From the NCBI GenBank assembly GCA_022695795.1, contig MU404151.1, positions 1 through 64,000 of the forward strand: a stretch of DNA of 64,000 bases, in the 5' to 3' direction. Below are positions 1 to 12,300 of this stretch, one piece after another. Numbering within the stretch: the first letter of the stretch is position 1; each line of letters opens with the position of its first letter. A program made the position numbers and the translations under genes. This stretch comes from Biscogniauxia marginata. Taxonomy: Eukaryota; Ascomycota; Sordariomycetes; Xylariales; Xylariaceae. The notes beneath the pieces are model-generated. The model was given only the letters and a program-made list of their open reading frames with translations. It was not told the DNA's origin and did not search any database.

Positions 1-2565
1 GCTGGTTTGGGGGGTCCGTTTTTTTTTCTTGGGTTTTGTTCCATGGTTTCCTCTTTTACTGGGTGGTCATTAATGCCTTTTCGCCCCCCCCCCCCCCCCC
101 CCCCCTTTTTTTTTTTTCCGATCCCCACCCTGACCTTATTGCCGGCACAGCCCCCCTTTTGATTTTATATCTTCTTGCATATATGCTTATCTACCAAACC
201 TATACTATTTTAATCATCACTTTTTTTTTTCCCGTTTCGTTATAAGTAAGGGGGGACAGCATTATACACCATCATCACAGATCGTTATCATTTTCTTTTC
301 TTATACCAAATCGAGAACTCTCAAGCTTATGTGTTCTCACGACCCTGTTGTTTCTTATCAAGTTGTTTACCCTATTCCCCCTATTTCCTTGGTCCCCCCC
401 ACCCCCCTTTTTTGAAAAAGTTTTGATAGTTACCTTACCTTGGTTCAGCGAGGCGGAGCGGGATTCCATCATAGCGAGCGAGCAGGCGAGACAACAAAGT
501 AAAAATATATACGAAGTTACGGATGATCAAGACTGAACAAAAAAAAAATCCCTCCAGATATACAATGCACGCACCCAAAAATCTAGAGAAGAAGAAAAGA
601 GGAAAAGTAGGGAGGCGGAAGATATGTAGGTTAAGCCAAGATAGATAGATAGATATAAATGGAGTTCCGAAGATATACGAGTACGGATTATTTTGCTACG
701 AATGCTAAGCAAAACGCAATGCTAGCTAGTCGGATAGGAAGAATATGCTGCCCTGATAGTTACTGCCTACTACCTGCATGAGAAGTGGTCGTGATTCGTG
801 GAAGATGGGGCTGATTATACATAGGCATATATTATCTACCGGGCGTCTGTCAACACTGAGTGTCCGGACAGGTGTCTAGTTATTAGATGATGCCCTGCTT
901 GCGTACCGAGTGAGTAGGTACTTGGCAAATGACCAATCTGATTTAGAGGTCAATGAGAGGTGTGAATTTCTGCCTAAGGATATCCGTCCTGGTTGGCTAG
1001 CTTGGTGCTTCGAGCTCGTGTCGGTTAAGCTGACTTGTCTACCAATCAGAAGTAATTTTTACCTTATTAGAGCTTGGGTATTCTGCTGGAAAAGATGGAA
1101 GGAAGCTCAGTCAATATCTATGTCTGCATAAGTCCCAGCTCCCTAGTCAATAGGCCCGCGGTACGATGCGCGTTTATAAGGCTCCAGAGCTATGGTACGC
1201 GACAGCATATATGTTTGGGTATTTAAGAGCTCTGGTGACCTGTGTCAGTGGTCAAATGGCTATATGCTACTTAACTAGTACTAATGAGTTGGTAGTCATG
1301 TATACTGGGGTTTTATAGTCCCGGATAGTTTGGGTACATATCTACCAACGTCTCATTAAAACCAGAAACATTGTGATGAAATTTTTGTTAGTTTCCTTGA
1401 TAAATATGTTATTATGTATGTGGATTAGGTATACGAGACCCCCAACGCCAACTTTTTATTATTATAGAAAGGTGATTCCATCACGTTCGGAGGAAAAGTA
1501 TACTTGAAAACTACGTGTTCTATATTAAATATGCATCTACATATCTATGTAATAGGTATTGCCATTGCCAATTGAGAACATGTGGAACACGAATATACGA
1601 AGCCATCTCAGAGCGAAAATAAGCCCATTGGGATTTGCATTTTCTAACTACATTACTTCTCAAAACCGCAATTCCCGCGTCCCCTAGTCCCTCTTCCCTT
1701 GAAAGGAAAACCATATATTGCGGACTATGTAGGAGTATATATGCCCTAATTGCTAAACGCAATTAGCGGCGTCGCTTGTACGACACAGGCGTATGTGTCT
1801 CATTTTGTACGGTAATTTAGAAGATCTATATGAGACTAGGTACCTATATATAAAATTAAAAAAAACTTTTACCGTCCCTTAAAAGTCTATCCTTGTCAGT
1901 ACCATGACATCCCTTTGGTAGGTTTCACTGTTATGTATCAAATCAATGTATAGAAGTTTGCAATTGTGAGGTACCTAGGTACCTACCGACCTACATAAAT
2001 CCATCTCAATAAACATAAAACCATAAAGGTAGGGAGACGCTCCTGTAGAACTAAAAGCGGAAGATGCGCGCATTGGATGATGTGTAGCTGAATACGTACC
2101 ATCTTTTGGAGAGTTATTTTTTCTTCTTTTGTATACCCCCCCTCGGGCACTCTTCTTTTTAAGCCTATAGAGGTCCTCGAATAAAAATCTAGTTCGATTG
2201 TGTGCTTCGGGAGTATGTCACTGTTAGGCGCTATTGTCTGCAGTGGAACGGGAACTCCGTTGTTTGTACGCATTGATTTCATTGACAATACTTCACATAG
2301 AGCCGGGTAGCCCATAGAGGCGGTTGTGCGACACGTTCCAGGCCAAAAGCCGGGTCATACTTAGACTCGTTTCCATTTAGTGTGATCTGAAACTATCTAG
2401 CTACCCGTCAAGTAAGACGGGAGGGTATTCATTAACGACCGTTTAGTCATCATCGTGAAGTGGGCAACCTTCCAGGCCAATCCTCCTGCCCTTGTACTAT
2501 ACGCAAGCGTATGTGTCCTAGTAAAAGGTGATGTACCCTAAAAAACTCTATTGGGATTTGCTTCC
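1..2565. other. Intergenic spacer, low complexity at its left end
   Basis: No ORF here has family resemblance or a coding-like composition. The left 600 bases are rich in C, T and A runs. A GATA microsatellite lies near 641-655. The rest is AT-rich with copies of the palindromes TAGGTACCTA and TACCTAGGTA around 1837 and 1972-1985. The right end contains the 3' flank of the farnesyl-PP synthase gene, whose stop codon is at 2566-2568. Confidence 0.6.
84..117 (+). repeat. Composite homopolymer C22-T12
   Basis: A run of 22 C (84-105) is followed directly by 12 T (106-117). Such runs are replication- and sequencing-slippage prone, so the exact lengths should not be trusted. Confidence 0.9.
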
Positions 2566-4182
2566 TCACTTGCTTCTCTTGTATATCTTGGACAGGAATG
2601 CCTCAAAGATGCCCTTCTTCAAGCCTTCACTTTCGTCAATTCGGGCGATCATGTCCTTGATCTCTCCAACACGCTTCTCCTCATAGTCATGATAGAGTTG
2701 CGCAAGCTTCATCTCATCATACAGCTTCTTGACTTCGGCCTCGTGTGCCTTGTCCTTCTTGCCGTAGTGGTTCTCAAGGATCTTGCGCTGCTCCGGGGTG
2801 GCCAGCTTCAGCGCCTGGTTGACTAGCCACGAGCACTTGTTATCCATGATATCAGTGCCGATCTTACCGATGTGCTCAGGGAGGCCGAAGTTGTCGAGGT
2901 AGTCGTCCTGAACCTGGAAGTACTCGCCCATGGCGATGAGGATGTTTTCAGCCTGCTTCAGGTTATTGGGAGTCGCAATGTTGAGCTGGTACAACGCAAG
3001 GGCCACCGGTAGGTAGAAGCTGTAGTAGGCGGTTTTATAGATGACAATGAAGGTGTACTTCTCGAGACTGAAGTTGTTGAGGTTTACAACGTCGTCAGGA
3101 GCGGTAAGCAGGTCACATAGCTGTCCGAGCTCGGTTTGCAAGGTGACCTCGTGGAACAGCTCAATCAGGTCAACGTAACCGGGGTGGGTCTTGAAGTGCT
3201 TCTTGAGGAGCGTGTAGATAGCCGCCTCGAGCATGAAGGCATCATTGATAGCGATCATTCCAACGCCCTCCTGACGGTACCAGCACGGCTTACCGCGACG
3301 GGTGATGCTGCCATCCATCATGTCGTCGGAGACGAGGAAGAAGGCCTGAAGCAACTCAACCATCCAGCCAAGCGTGGCGGCTTTGAAGTACTCATCCTCG
3401 GACAGGGGCTTGTTGAGGAGAAGAGACACCGAGTCAGGGACAGACATGCCACGGTTGCATTTCCCACCCAATGTGTTGGCCTCGAGAGCCTATAAGTTGG
3501 TCAGTCTTGGGGGCTCACGATGGAATTCTCGCAGGGTAGAGGCCGGGATTTCTGGGCAAAAGCAACGCAAAGAAAATGAGAGGGTATGAAGACTTGATCA
3601 TATCATATCCATAGAAGTGCCCCGACGAGGAAAAAATTGGAATCTCACCCTCTTGTACCAGTTCAGCTGCTGCTCGGGCAGTTTATACTGTCTGGCCCAG
3701 TCCAAGATGTCTTCCTCGAGCTTCGGAAAGACGGACTCGAACTCCTTCAGGGTAGTTTTCTTCGCCATGATCTTCGGCCAGAACTCAGGAGGCGGTACAA
3801 TGAGTCGGGGTCCCTGAGCGGCGTTGGAGGTGCAGAATGGGCGAGGCTTGCTGGCTTGCGCAGGAGGGGGCAGAGAGGTGAGGGTTGGGCGGTGTTGAGA
3901 AAGATTGTGGAGGCCGTTGAGGGGCCGCTGATGAAGGAGATTTAGGGGTCCACTAGCACCGAGACTAGAAACAGTAATGCTCCGGACTGCCTGCGAGCTG
4001 CAACTGTGCCTGTTGGTGTCTCCCGCTGTAAGGAACGCTAGCGCCTGCTGTGGCATAGTGACAGTGACCGCAGTGGCGCTAGCGGGAACGGCTCGGAGGC
4101 GGTGAACTGCCTGTACCCGGGCCTGTGGCAGATGGCCCAAGCGCTGCAGCTGAGATCGAGATGCCATTGTTGCAAGTATCAT
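2566..4182 (-). CDS. ERG20: Farnesyl diphosphate synthase, with a long presequence-like N-terminal extension
   Basis: Condenses IPP with DMAPP and then GPP to make farnesyl-PP for sterols, dolichol, ubiquinone and prenylation. Exon 1 runs from the start to 3649 and exon 2 from 3489 to 2566; the intron is 3648-3490 (donor GTGAGA, acceptor ATAG, phase 0). From the conserved start [20 protein letters not shown] (ATG at 3768) the protein is 347 residues, the usual FPPS length. The first aspartate motif DDMMD is at residues 95-99, preceded by the FF pair typical of C15 chain-length control; the second, DDYLD, is at 235-239; the protein ends KIYKRSK. The same frame stays open upstream to ATGs at 4167 and 4182, adding 133-138 residues rich in Arg, Gln, Ala and Ser and almost free of acidic residues, like a mitochondrial presequence. 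Feature limits use the longest start. FPPS identity is very secure; which start is used is open. Divergent from CDC23 (464 bp between outermost starts). Confidence 0.95.
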
Positions 4183-4646
4183 GCCTTATCGGGCGTTAGC
4201 GTCATCCTTAGCGTCGTATCCACTGTCGGAGATTACCCTTTCTGTCAGGTTTTCGCCCCTAGCCCGAGCTTATCGATAGTTGCTTATCGAATTTGTTTGT
4301 GTTGACTCCAGTTCTCTAGAGGGGCAGAGCTGGCAGATCACATTGCAGTGATCAACTTCACACCTGGGAGTGTTGAGGGTGAATGACGCAACAACAAGAA
4401 ATATGAGAAAGAGGAAGTCTCTGTTCGTTTTCAAAAGCAAAAACAACAAAATAGCTTTTTGAGGGACACAGCCGCGTCTGTCTCCTCAGCCATCCTTCGG
4501 CTTCCCGTCAACTAAGCCGCACGCGAGTCCTCAAGCCGAGTCGTGTCGTGTAGGACTTGCGCACCTCTGAAATCCGTCATTTCGCCAATTGACTAATCTA
4601 CGAGATCCTCCTCAGTTCTATGTCTATTTGTATATGACACGCTACT

Positions 4647-6818
4647 ATGTCCCTCAACGATAGGGAGAAATCCCAACTTCGGAGCGCTCTGCAAGAGGCT
4701 GTAGTCAAGTGCTCAGAGAGATGCCTCTACCAATCTTCAAAATGGTACTCCCGCAATTTCCTAGACACAATTCATGGTCTGTTGTGCAGGCTAATTGATA
4801 TGGGATATAAGGGCAGCCGAACTTCTCAACGCCATACCCGAACCAGAGCCATCGTTCGATGATTCGCAGCTCTCCGATGCGTCTAGTGGCTATGCGCCGA
4901 CAGTGTTGGCCCCAAATATAGACCTGGACGAGGCCGCGATGGAAGCGAAAGAAATCAGCAAGTACTTGTTGGCGAAATCTCTATTCGATTGTCGAGAATA
5001 CGATCGATGCGCCGCCATCTTCTTACCAGACTCAGCCTTGGCTGGTATAGCGGCCCCCAAGGAAACAAGTACGACACCGAAGGGTAAGGGAAAGGGAAAG
5101 GCCACAGTCGGGACTCTGAGACCGAGCAATGCACAAGAAATGCCAAAACTCAGTCAACGGAGTTTATTCCTTTCTCTATACGCTAAGTACCTGTCTGGGG
5201 AGAAACGAAAGGACGAGGACGCCGAGATGGTGATGGGCCCCCAAGACCTCGGGACATGTGTCAACAAGCAGTTGCTCGCAGTCAGTCGCTTCTTGGAGGC
5301 GTGGTTTGAGAATAGAAAGACTGAAGATGGAGAGGATTTAAGTAGCCAAGGCTGGCTGGAATATCTGTAGGCGGTGGTATATGATTGATACGAGGTTCGA
5401 GATACTGACAGTGATCACAGGTATGGCATGGTCCTTGCGAAAGAGAAAAACGAGGAACTGGCCCTGTATTGGCTTGTTCGCAGTGTCCATTTGTTTCCGA
5501 TGAACTGGGGTTGTTGGCTGGAGATTACTTCACTCATTTCACGGGTAGAAGATGTAAGCCGGCGATCAGCTTGTTTGAGATCACGACTAACTCATGCACC
5601 CAGTTAAATCGGATAATGCCTCGACTGCCCCAGAATATTGTCTCCTTTATGTTCCATATCCACACCTCGTTAGAGCTATATCAGCATGACGCCAACCTTG
5701 CAAACTCCCTGGACCAGCTCCTCAACATCTTTCCAACATCATCTTTCCTCCTTACTTGCGATGCATTGATCTCATACCACGCCAAGGACCTTGTAGCTGC
5801 GGAGCAAAACTTCAGCCGTCTCCTCTCCCTGCATCCACATCGCCTCGACTCTTTGGACCACTATTCTAATATCCTCTATGTCATGAACTCAAGGCCCAAG
5901 CTAGCATTCTTGGCGCATCTTTGCAGCAACGTTGATAAGTTTCGACCCGAGTCGTGCGTCGTCATTGGGAATTATTATTCCTTACTTTCTCTACATGAGA
6001 AAGCAGTGCAATACTTCCGTCGTGCACTGACCCTGGACCGTTCTTGTCTCTCTGCTTGGACCCTCATGGGTCACGAGTACGTCGAGCTCAAAAACACGCA
6101 TGCAGCCATCGAGTCGTACCGACGAGCCGTCGACGTAAATCGAAGGGATTATCGTGCCTGGTACGGGTTGGGCCAGACATATGAAGTGCTTGAAATGCAC
6201 GCTTACGCTCTCTGGTACTATAAGAAGGCGGCTGGCTTAAGACCCTGGGACGGTAAGATGTGGATGGCGGTTGGCTCATGTTTGCAACGCATGAACCGAA
6301 ATCAAGACGGAATTAAGGCCCTGAAGCGTGCGTTGCTCGCCGATAGCTACTATGAGACTGGTGGTAGTTTCGGCAGCGGATCGAGTAGTATGCGAGGCGC
6401 GCACATGGACCCGGAAATTCTGCTACAGATCGCGGGCATGTACGACAGTATGGGCGAGGAGGAAGACGCCAAAGAGTATATGGAGATGTGCGTTGCCCAA
6501 GAAATAGGGGGGGTTGGCGAGAGTCAAGGTGGAAGCATCGCGATACACAATGACTCGCCCGGTGGTGGTTCAGATGACGATGCGGATGGCGGAGGACGTG
6601 GAGGGGGAAGCGAAGGCACGGGGGTCACAGCTGCTACTAGTAAGGCAAGAATGTGGCTCGCGCGCTACGCGATGAGAACCGAAGATTATACGACAGCAAA
6701 TCGCTTAGCAAATGAGCTTTGCCAAGATGGTGTCGAGGTAGAGGAGGCCAAGGCTCTGATCCGCGAAGTCAGATCAAGAATGGAGAGTTCTGGAATAGGT
6801 GAGTCTTCAGCGAGATGA
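4647..6818 (+). CDS. CDC23: Anaphase-promoting complex subunit Cdc23/APC8 (TPR protein)
   Basis: TPR scaffold subunit of the APC/C ubiquitin ligase that triggers anaphase and mitotic exit in the nucleus. Exons 4647-4744, 4812-5366, 5421-5553 and 5604-6818; introns of 67, 54 and 50 nt, the last with branch site CTAAC and acceptor CCCAG. Splicing gives 666 residues with consistent phase. The N-terminal APC8 signature is seen as LRSALQEAVVKCSERCLYQS followed across intron 1 by SKWAAELLNA; the next is LARE-like AKEKNEELALYWLVRSVHL across intron 2. The C-terminal half carries consecutive TPRs, for example the helix pairs around AVQYFRRALTLDRSCLSAW and AIESYRRAVDVNRRDYRAW. A Gly/Asp-rich insertion lies between the last TPRs and the C-terminal helix. 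A strong GTGAGT donor at 6799 with an acceptor near 6864 could splice out the annotated stop and give another C-terminus ending near 6965. Start chosen because the motif begins at the first ATG. Confidence 0.93.
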
Positions 6819-7865
6819 GAGCGTGCATCAAGTACGCACTGCTCTGAACTGCTGGGAATTTAGCCATTCACGATACCGTGTCGCAAAAGCGCCATCAAGT
6901 CGCCAATGTGACGAACGAATTACGATGTCTACGACTAGGAAACAAAAGTTCACCAACTACTTATTAGCGCTCTTCCTTTTGACAGACTAGATCCATGAAC
7001 ACCCTTTCTATTACTACGATACATCCAGGGCAAGCATTTCCAGATTGCTATTCTCAATTTACATACATGTGGACCATTCGGTTTATAGCTACCTACGTCG
7101 GAAGTGCTCAGGAAAATGCAGAGGGGGGCTTAATTAAGCTCAATATAAACCAAACAATGGCATTAAGTGGTACATGATCGACTTGGTGTTAATGGCGCAG
7201 GTTGTGCTACCAACATACAGATATATCATCTGAACGACACTCGATGAATGAGTTCGCTCTCACTAGGCTTGTTTCGAGAGGTACAGGCCCGTATGGGCGT
7301 TTGCTTGGCGGAATTTGTCTGAAACGTAGTGGTAGCTAGTAATACAAACGTCCACCACTCCCTGGCGTCCATTCATCAAGTCGAGAATTCTTCCAGCAAC
7401 TCGGTCTCCGGGCAGAAGAAACTCCTCAGTTCCGTAAATGAAAGCTAGCGGTCCTCTTATTAAACGCCGTGTAAGGGACTAATGCTCATAGAACTTTGAA
7501 GGATTTTGCTAATATCAACCTCAGTCTCCCGAAATATGATAGGTAGGTCATGGCCTGATAGGAGGTAGGATCTGAATTATGAAATCCCTCCTAGGTCGAC
7601 CGTTGATGCTTTTAAAAGTCGTACACCCTTCCGCCCCGAGCCTCATTCTTACAATCTAGCTCAGGATTGACTTGACGGCTTTGACTTCTCTTGTTTAACT
7701 GGATCCCAGTCACTTGACGCTCGATTAAGAGCATTTCATTCGTTTCTCTATACGTTCATTACTTTATTACTCTCGAGTCATTTCCCATTTATCATTCTAC
7801 TCTCTCACGAGCGTCCAGGCTGAGCCCATTGTTCTCCTGTCATTCCCATCTTGACGTTAGATGAT
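6819..7865. other. Spacer between CDC23 and the LPMO gene
   Basis: AT-rich, with only short chance ORFs and no recognisable gene. It contains the 3' flank of CDC23 (with a possible alternative last exon to about 6965) and the promoter side of the LPMO gene. Confidence 0.6.
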
Positions 7866-7874
7866 TATAAAAAA
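7866..7874 (+). promoter_or_regulatory. TATA box of the AA9 LPMO gene
   Basis: TATAAAAAA lies about 110 bp before the ATG at 7985 and is followed by a pyrimidine-rich, CA-containing stretch suited to transcription start. Confidence 0.55.
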
Positions 7875-7984
7875 TTGATTTACTTTCACTTGAGCCTTAT
7901 ACTTCTGTTGTATAGTACAGTACAACAACTTTGTGGGAAACGTCAACTATCGTCATACAAAACCCTTCGACAATCATTACAAAA

Positions 7985-9342
7985 ATGAAATCACTTTCTC
8001 TGCTAGTTCTAGCGGCCCCTTTTCTCGGTGTGGCTCGGGCCCATACCCTATTTACAACCCTCTATATCAACGAGGTCAAACAGGGCGACGGCACCTGCGT
8101 GCGGGAGGCGCCCCCAGCAACAAGCCGACCGACCCCATCATCGACTTTACGAGTACCGATATGGCCTGCGGGATCGGCGGCGAGACGCCCGTCGCCTACA
8201 CATGCCCGGCCCCTGCGGGCGCCAAACTCACCTTCGAGTACCGCGTCTCGCCCGACAAGGGCGGCTCGGGCTTCATCGACCCGAGCCACAAGGGGCCCGT
8301 GGCGGTGTACGCGAAGCAGCTCTCGAGCCCGGACGACACGGCGGCCGGGCCGGGCTGGTTCAAGCTCTGGGGCGAGGGCTACGACGCCGCGGCCGACAAG
8401 TGGGCCACGGAGAAGTTCATGGCCACCAACGGCCTCATCTCGATCAACATCCCCGCGGCGCTGCCGGCGGGCAACTGGCTGTTCCGCCCCGAGGTCGTCG
8501 CCCTGCACAACGTGACACCGGCCGTGGAGCCGCAGTTCTACGTCGGGTGCGCGCAGGTCTTCGTCAAGAGCGACGTGGCCGGGACCCTGGGCGTGCCGGC
8601 GGACCGGTCCGTCAGCATCCCCGGCCACCTGCGCGCCGGCGACGCGGGCATGACGTATAATATCTACGAGGACGAGGAGTACGCGGACCCGAAGGTGCCG
8701 TACCCGGGGCTCGGACCGAAGGCCTTCGTACCTGATACTTCCTCCTCTTCGTCGTCCTCCTCCTCCACGAACACCAACGGCGCAGTAGTAGTAGTCGCCA
8801 GCCAGCCCGCGGGCGGCGTCGGCATCCCGGACTCGTGCCTCCTCGTGAACGCGAACTGGTGCGGCGTCGAGGTGCCCCCGTACGCGGACGCGGACGCGCG
8901 CGGGTGCTGGGCCGCGGTCGACGACTGCTGGGCGCAGGCGGACGCGTGCTGGGACGCCGCGCCCGCGTCGGGCGGCCGCAACTGCGCGGTCTGGGGCACC
9001 AAGTGCGAGGACCTCGACGAGCGCTGCGCGGCCGGGGAGCACGGCGGCGGCGGACCGCCCGCCTTCGAGCTCACGAACAGCGATTGGCCCGCCCCCGGCC
9101 CCATCCCCGACGCCGTCAACGCCGCGGACGTGCCGGCGGCGCAGGAGGCGGAGACGGAGACTTCGGGTTCTTCTGCTGTGGCGGAGGACACTTACCCCGC
9201 GACCGCGTCATTGTCCGGGAGCTCGATCGCCGAGGCTACTAGTACGGCGGCGGTGGCCTCTGTGACTGCTACTGAAGTGCCTCGGACGACTCGTCTCCCC
9301 TGCCGGGGCGCACACAAGCGCCGACACAACAAGGAATACTAG
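7985..9342 (+). pseudogene. AA9 lytic polysaccharide monooxygenase with C-terminal extension; frame broken near codon 43
   Basis: Secreted copper monooxygenase that cleaves cellulose or hemicellulose oxidatively. From ATG 7985 there is a 19-residue signal peptide ending GVARA; the mature protein would start with His20 (HTLFTTLY), the first ligand of the histidine brace. The second brace His lies in SHKGPVAVY, the axial Tyr in PQFYVGCAQ, and the family block FRPEVVALHN is present. After a Ser-rich linker comes a Cys-rich region (NANWCGVEVPPY onward) and a basic tail RRHNKEY, a layout known in AA9 proteins with C-terminal extensions. The frame changes around 8104-8128, next to C5 at 8111-8115: codons before read in the ATG frame, codons after one base off, intact for 1.2 kb. 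One missing base restores about 452 residues. No intron explains it: the only GT..AG there is 19 nt. Third codon positions after about 8080 are almost all G or C. It is either a recent frameshift or an assembly error. Confidence 0.88.
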
Positions 9343-12300
9343 ATTTCCCCCTCACCCCTGAACCAATTTTGGGCTGGTATGTGTGGAACAGGACATAGAA
9401 AATAGGAGAGCTCCTGTGATGGAGAAAATTTAAGGACATGCTCTTGTTAGGTCAGGCTAGACGCTTCCCATTTACGCTCTAGGTGCCATGCATGGGATCA
9501 TGAGTTCACCTCACTTTTTTTCTTCCCTCTTTACACATATTATTTGCGCTCCTTCTTACCCAAGTGGGTTTGTAGGTAAGGGATAGACTCATATTTGGAT
9601 ATATCAGCCTAGCTAGGGATACGGCAAGTTTTGGAACCAAGGGCGTATAGTGTCTCTTCCATATATGACGTAAATGCATCCTTCATAAATGGCTCAAGTA
9701 AGGAGCTCTAGAACATTCTTAGGTCAGGACTTCCCCGGTGGATGCCATCGTAAGTGAACGGTAGCTGCGATAAGTATCGCAGGCTGAGGTACGTCTGTAT
9801 ACATGATATGTTTCCCTATCCGAGATAAGTCGGCCTGGGGGAGACCGTCAAGTCATTCGGATGCCTCGTAGTGCTCACCAAGTCTTGTATATGAGAAGTC
9901 ATGTGGTGGTTGACTCTCGTATTCGAGCCGCTAGCCCACGAGGTGAACTATAGATAAGTAAAGTCTCTCAGGTAAATACATAAGCTGAATGAAATCCGCT
10001 TCGGGTCTAGATGTAGTCGGTGCCGTATATCGGTCTTGGCACATAGATAGATGCCTTAGCCTCTTGGTTACATACGATGCATACCTGATAATACATATGA
10101 GGAGGCAGGAGGTAGGCTAAGTACTCTAAGTACCAACGCTTCAAGGTTACATCGGTCACAATGTTCACACGAAAAATCAAATAGTTGTGTGCTGGGTATT
10201 ACATATATATTGGTTTCTTCGAAAGTAATTCACTTATTAAGTGAGTTACACTTGCTTACCCGAAGTGATATTGTTGCGCTAGAACTAGTTGGAATTCTCA
10301 CATCACATCACATCACATCATCATGCCTCAGCCGTACCATTCGTATAACGAAGTCGTCTCGGCTCAACGTACGTTTTCAAGTATCTCTTCCTCTTCTCAC
10401 GGACTCTCGTAGGTGGGAGTCGTTGAAATAATAAAAAAGGTAATACCTGATCTAATGTGGATATAGGGCAGCCAGATAAGCTTTCCTTACAAACATCCGT
10501 CATATCCGCTATACATACTCCCTAATGTAGGTATTTTTAACTATAAGTATATTAGGGTCAGATAAGCCGGATCGTTCGTTGTTGACCGTTTGTTCGCAAC
10601 CTTATCGGTTCCTCTCGGAAGTGACATGAGAATGACATACCCCTGTATAGAATTGCCATCATGACTGGTTGGTTACGTTAATTATCATCTTATCTGCAAC
10701 AAGGCCTCTATTTCTCAGCCCAATGCCCCTCATCCGGCAACGGACACACGATGCAGTTATTCTTCTTTAGTGAATCTATTCCCTTTTGCGGCGCCGTCAG
10801 CTAAATAGTTCAAGTAGCTAGCCATTAGTTTGGCAAAAGCCCACTTCCTATACGTGAAGATGATGAGTACCTGACATCCGGTCAACTAGCCTGCCATATG
10901 TAGTATCCTCGACATCATCATCCTATCCATTTCGGGCCAAGCCATCTCTGTCTACCATCCCTACCTCCTCCCTGGAGCTACCCCACCATCCATCCAACTC
11001 GATTTCTTCTCTCATTGCTGCGCTCTGCTTTGCTTTTGCCCCACGCCAACGCAGCAAAGCTTCAAGCTGCCTTGCCTACATACATAAGGTATGTAGATCC
11101 AGGACCAACCAGACAGTATTGAAAGGTACATAAGGCGGGTATAGATGTTGAGGCTATTATAACCCCTACCTACCTAGATACCCATATAAGCTTACCACAT
11201 CACCAATGGGCTTCTCCCGTCCCCCAGACAAAGCTGCAAGTAGGGCGTGCATAGAGACAAAAAAAAATAAGAATACGAGATATTCCAGATTCTTGGCGCC
11301 AGCGTGAACCACTACTTCTACCTTTTCTCCTCATGCATTTCATTGCCATGCAATGCAGGGGCCGCACAACGGCTACGTTGTAACGGTCTCTGCATATAGG
11401 ACTTTACTCTCGTGTCTTCGACTAGTCGACTCGTCAACAGAAGCAGTTAGACAAAGCATAGCATTAGCACATACACAGAGAGAGGGGGGGAGGAGATAAT
11501 CGACCGAAAGAGAAGAAAAAAAAGAGAAAAGAAAAAGATTCAAATAAATAAATAAATAAGGCTTGGCCAACCCACACCCACCCAAACCTAACAAGTGGTA
11601 TGCAAGTAGTTCTATTTCCCCTTTCGGACAGTTCAGATCCTGATAGGTGGGATGGAGATCGGTTGTAACCATAACCGTGACGAATGCTACGCTTCCTGCT
11701 TTCCGTGCTTCCCCAGCTCCGTCCAGTAAACATCCCAACCAACCCCAACCCCAGCCTGTCAGATTCGTCCAGCACAACAGCAAGCTGTACAACGCCTTTT
11801 GTTCTTTCTCCTTTCTTTTTGTCTCTCCTCCCGTGTGTGATATAAGCAAAGCATAAAGCCATTAAAGCACATCGTCCAATTGTTAACTAAGAAAACTGCG
11901 GGGGAAAAGGGGCGAGGTGGTAGTGGTGGTAGTGGCACCTCTGATCTGTCGTCATAAGATAGGTGGGACAGGGTCGCAGGAACAAAGCTGCATGGTGTTC
12001 GAGAAAAGAAAGAAAAACCACAAGGCTTGAAGAGAAGAAGAAGGGCAAGGGGGGGGGGGGGGGGGGGGGGGGAGGGGAAAGGTTCCTTGGTAACGCAGTC
12101 CCAGAAGTAATGTAAGGCGGTTAGCCATGTGGTGGTTACCCCTTATGTAGATAGGTGCCTTAGATATGGGAGGCGCTGAGATCACATATGTATCGTACCT
12201 TACGTTGCCTTGGTGAGGCTGGAACGAAGGAAATAAGTGTGCGATATTTTCTGCTTGCTGGGGACGCAATATGGTGAAATCCATAATCCTGACGAGTTTG

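Noticed and set aside
8099..8117. GT...AG segment that would repair the LPMO frame if spliced
   Set aside because: Only 19 nt, below any known fungal spliceosomal intron length.
8062..9042. 326-codon ORF on the minus strand
   Set aside because: Shadow of the GC-rich LPMO gene; Arg/Val/Gly-rich composition with no motif.
11373..11862. Overlapping 132- and 158-codon minus-strand ORFs
   Set aside because: Low complexity, two frames equally open, no signal or motif.
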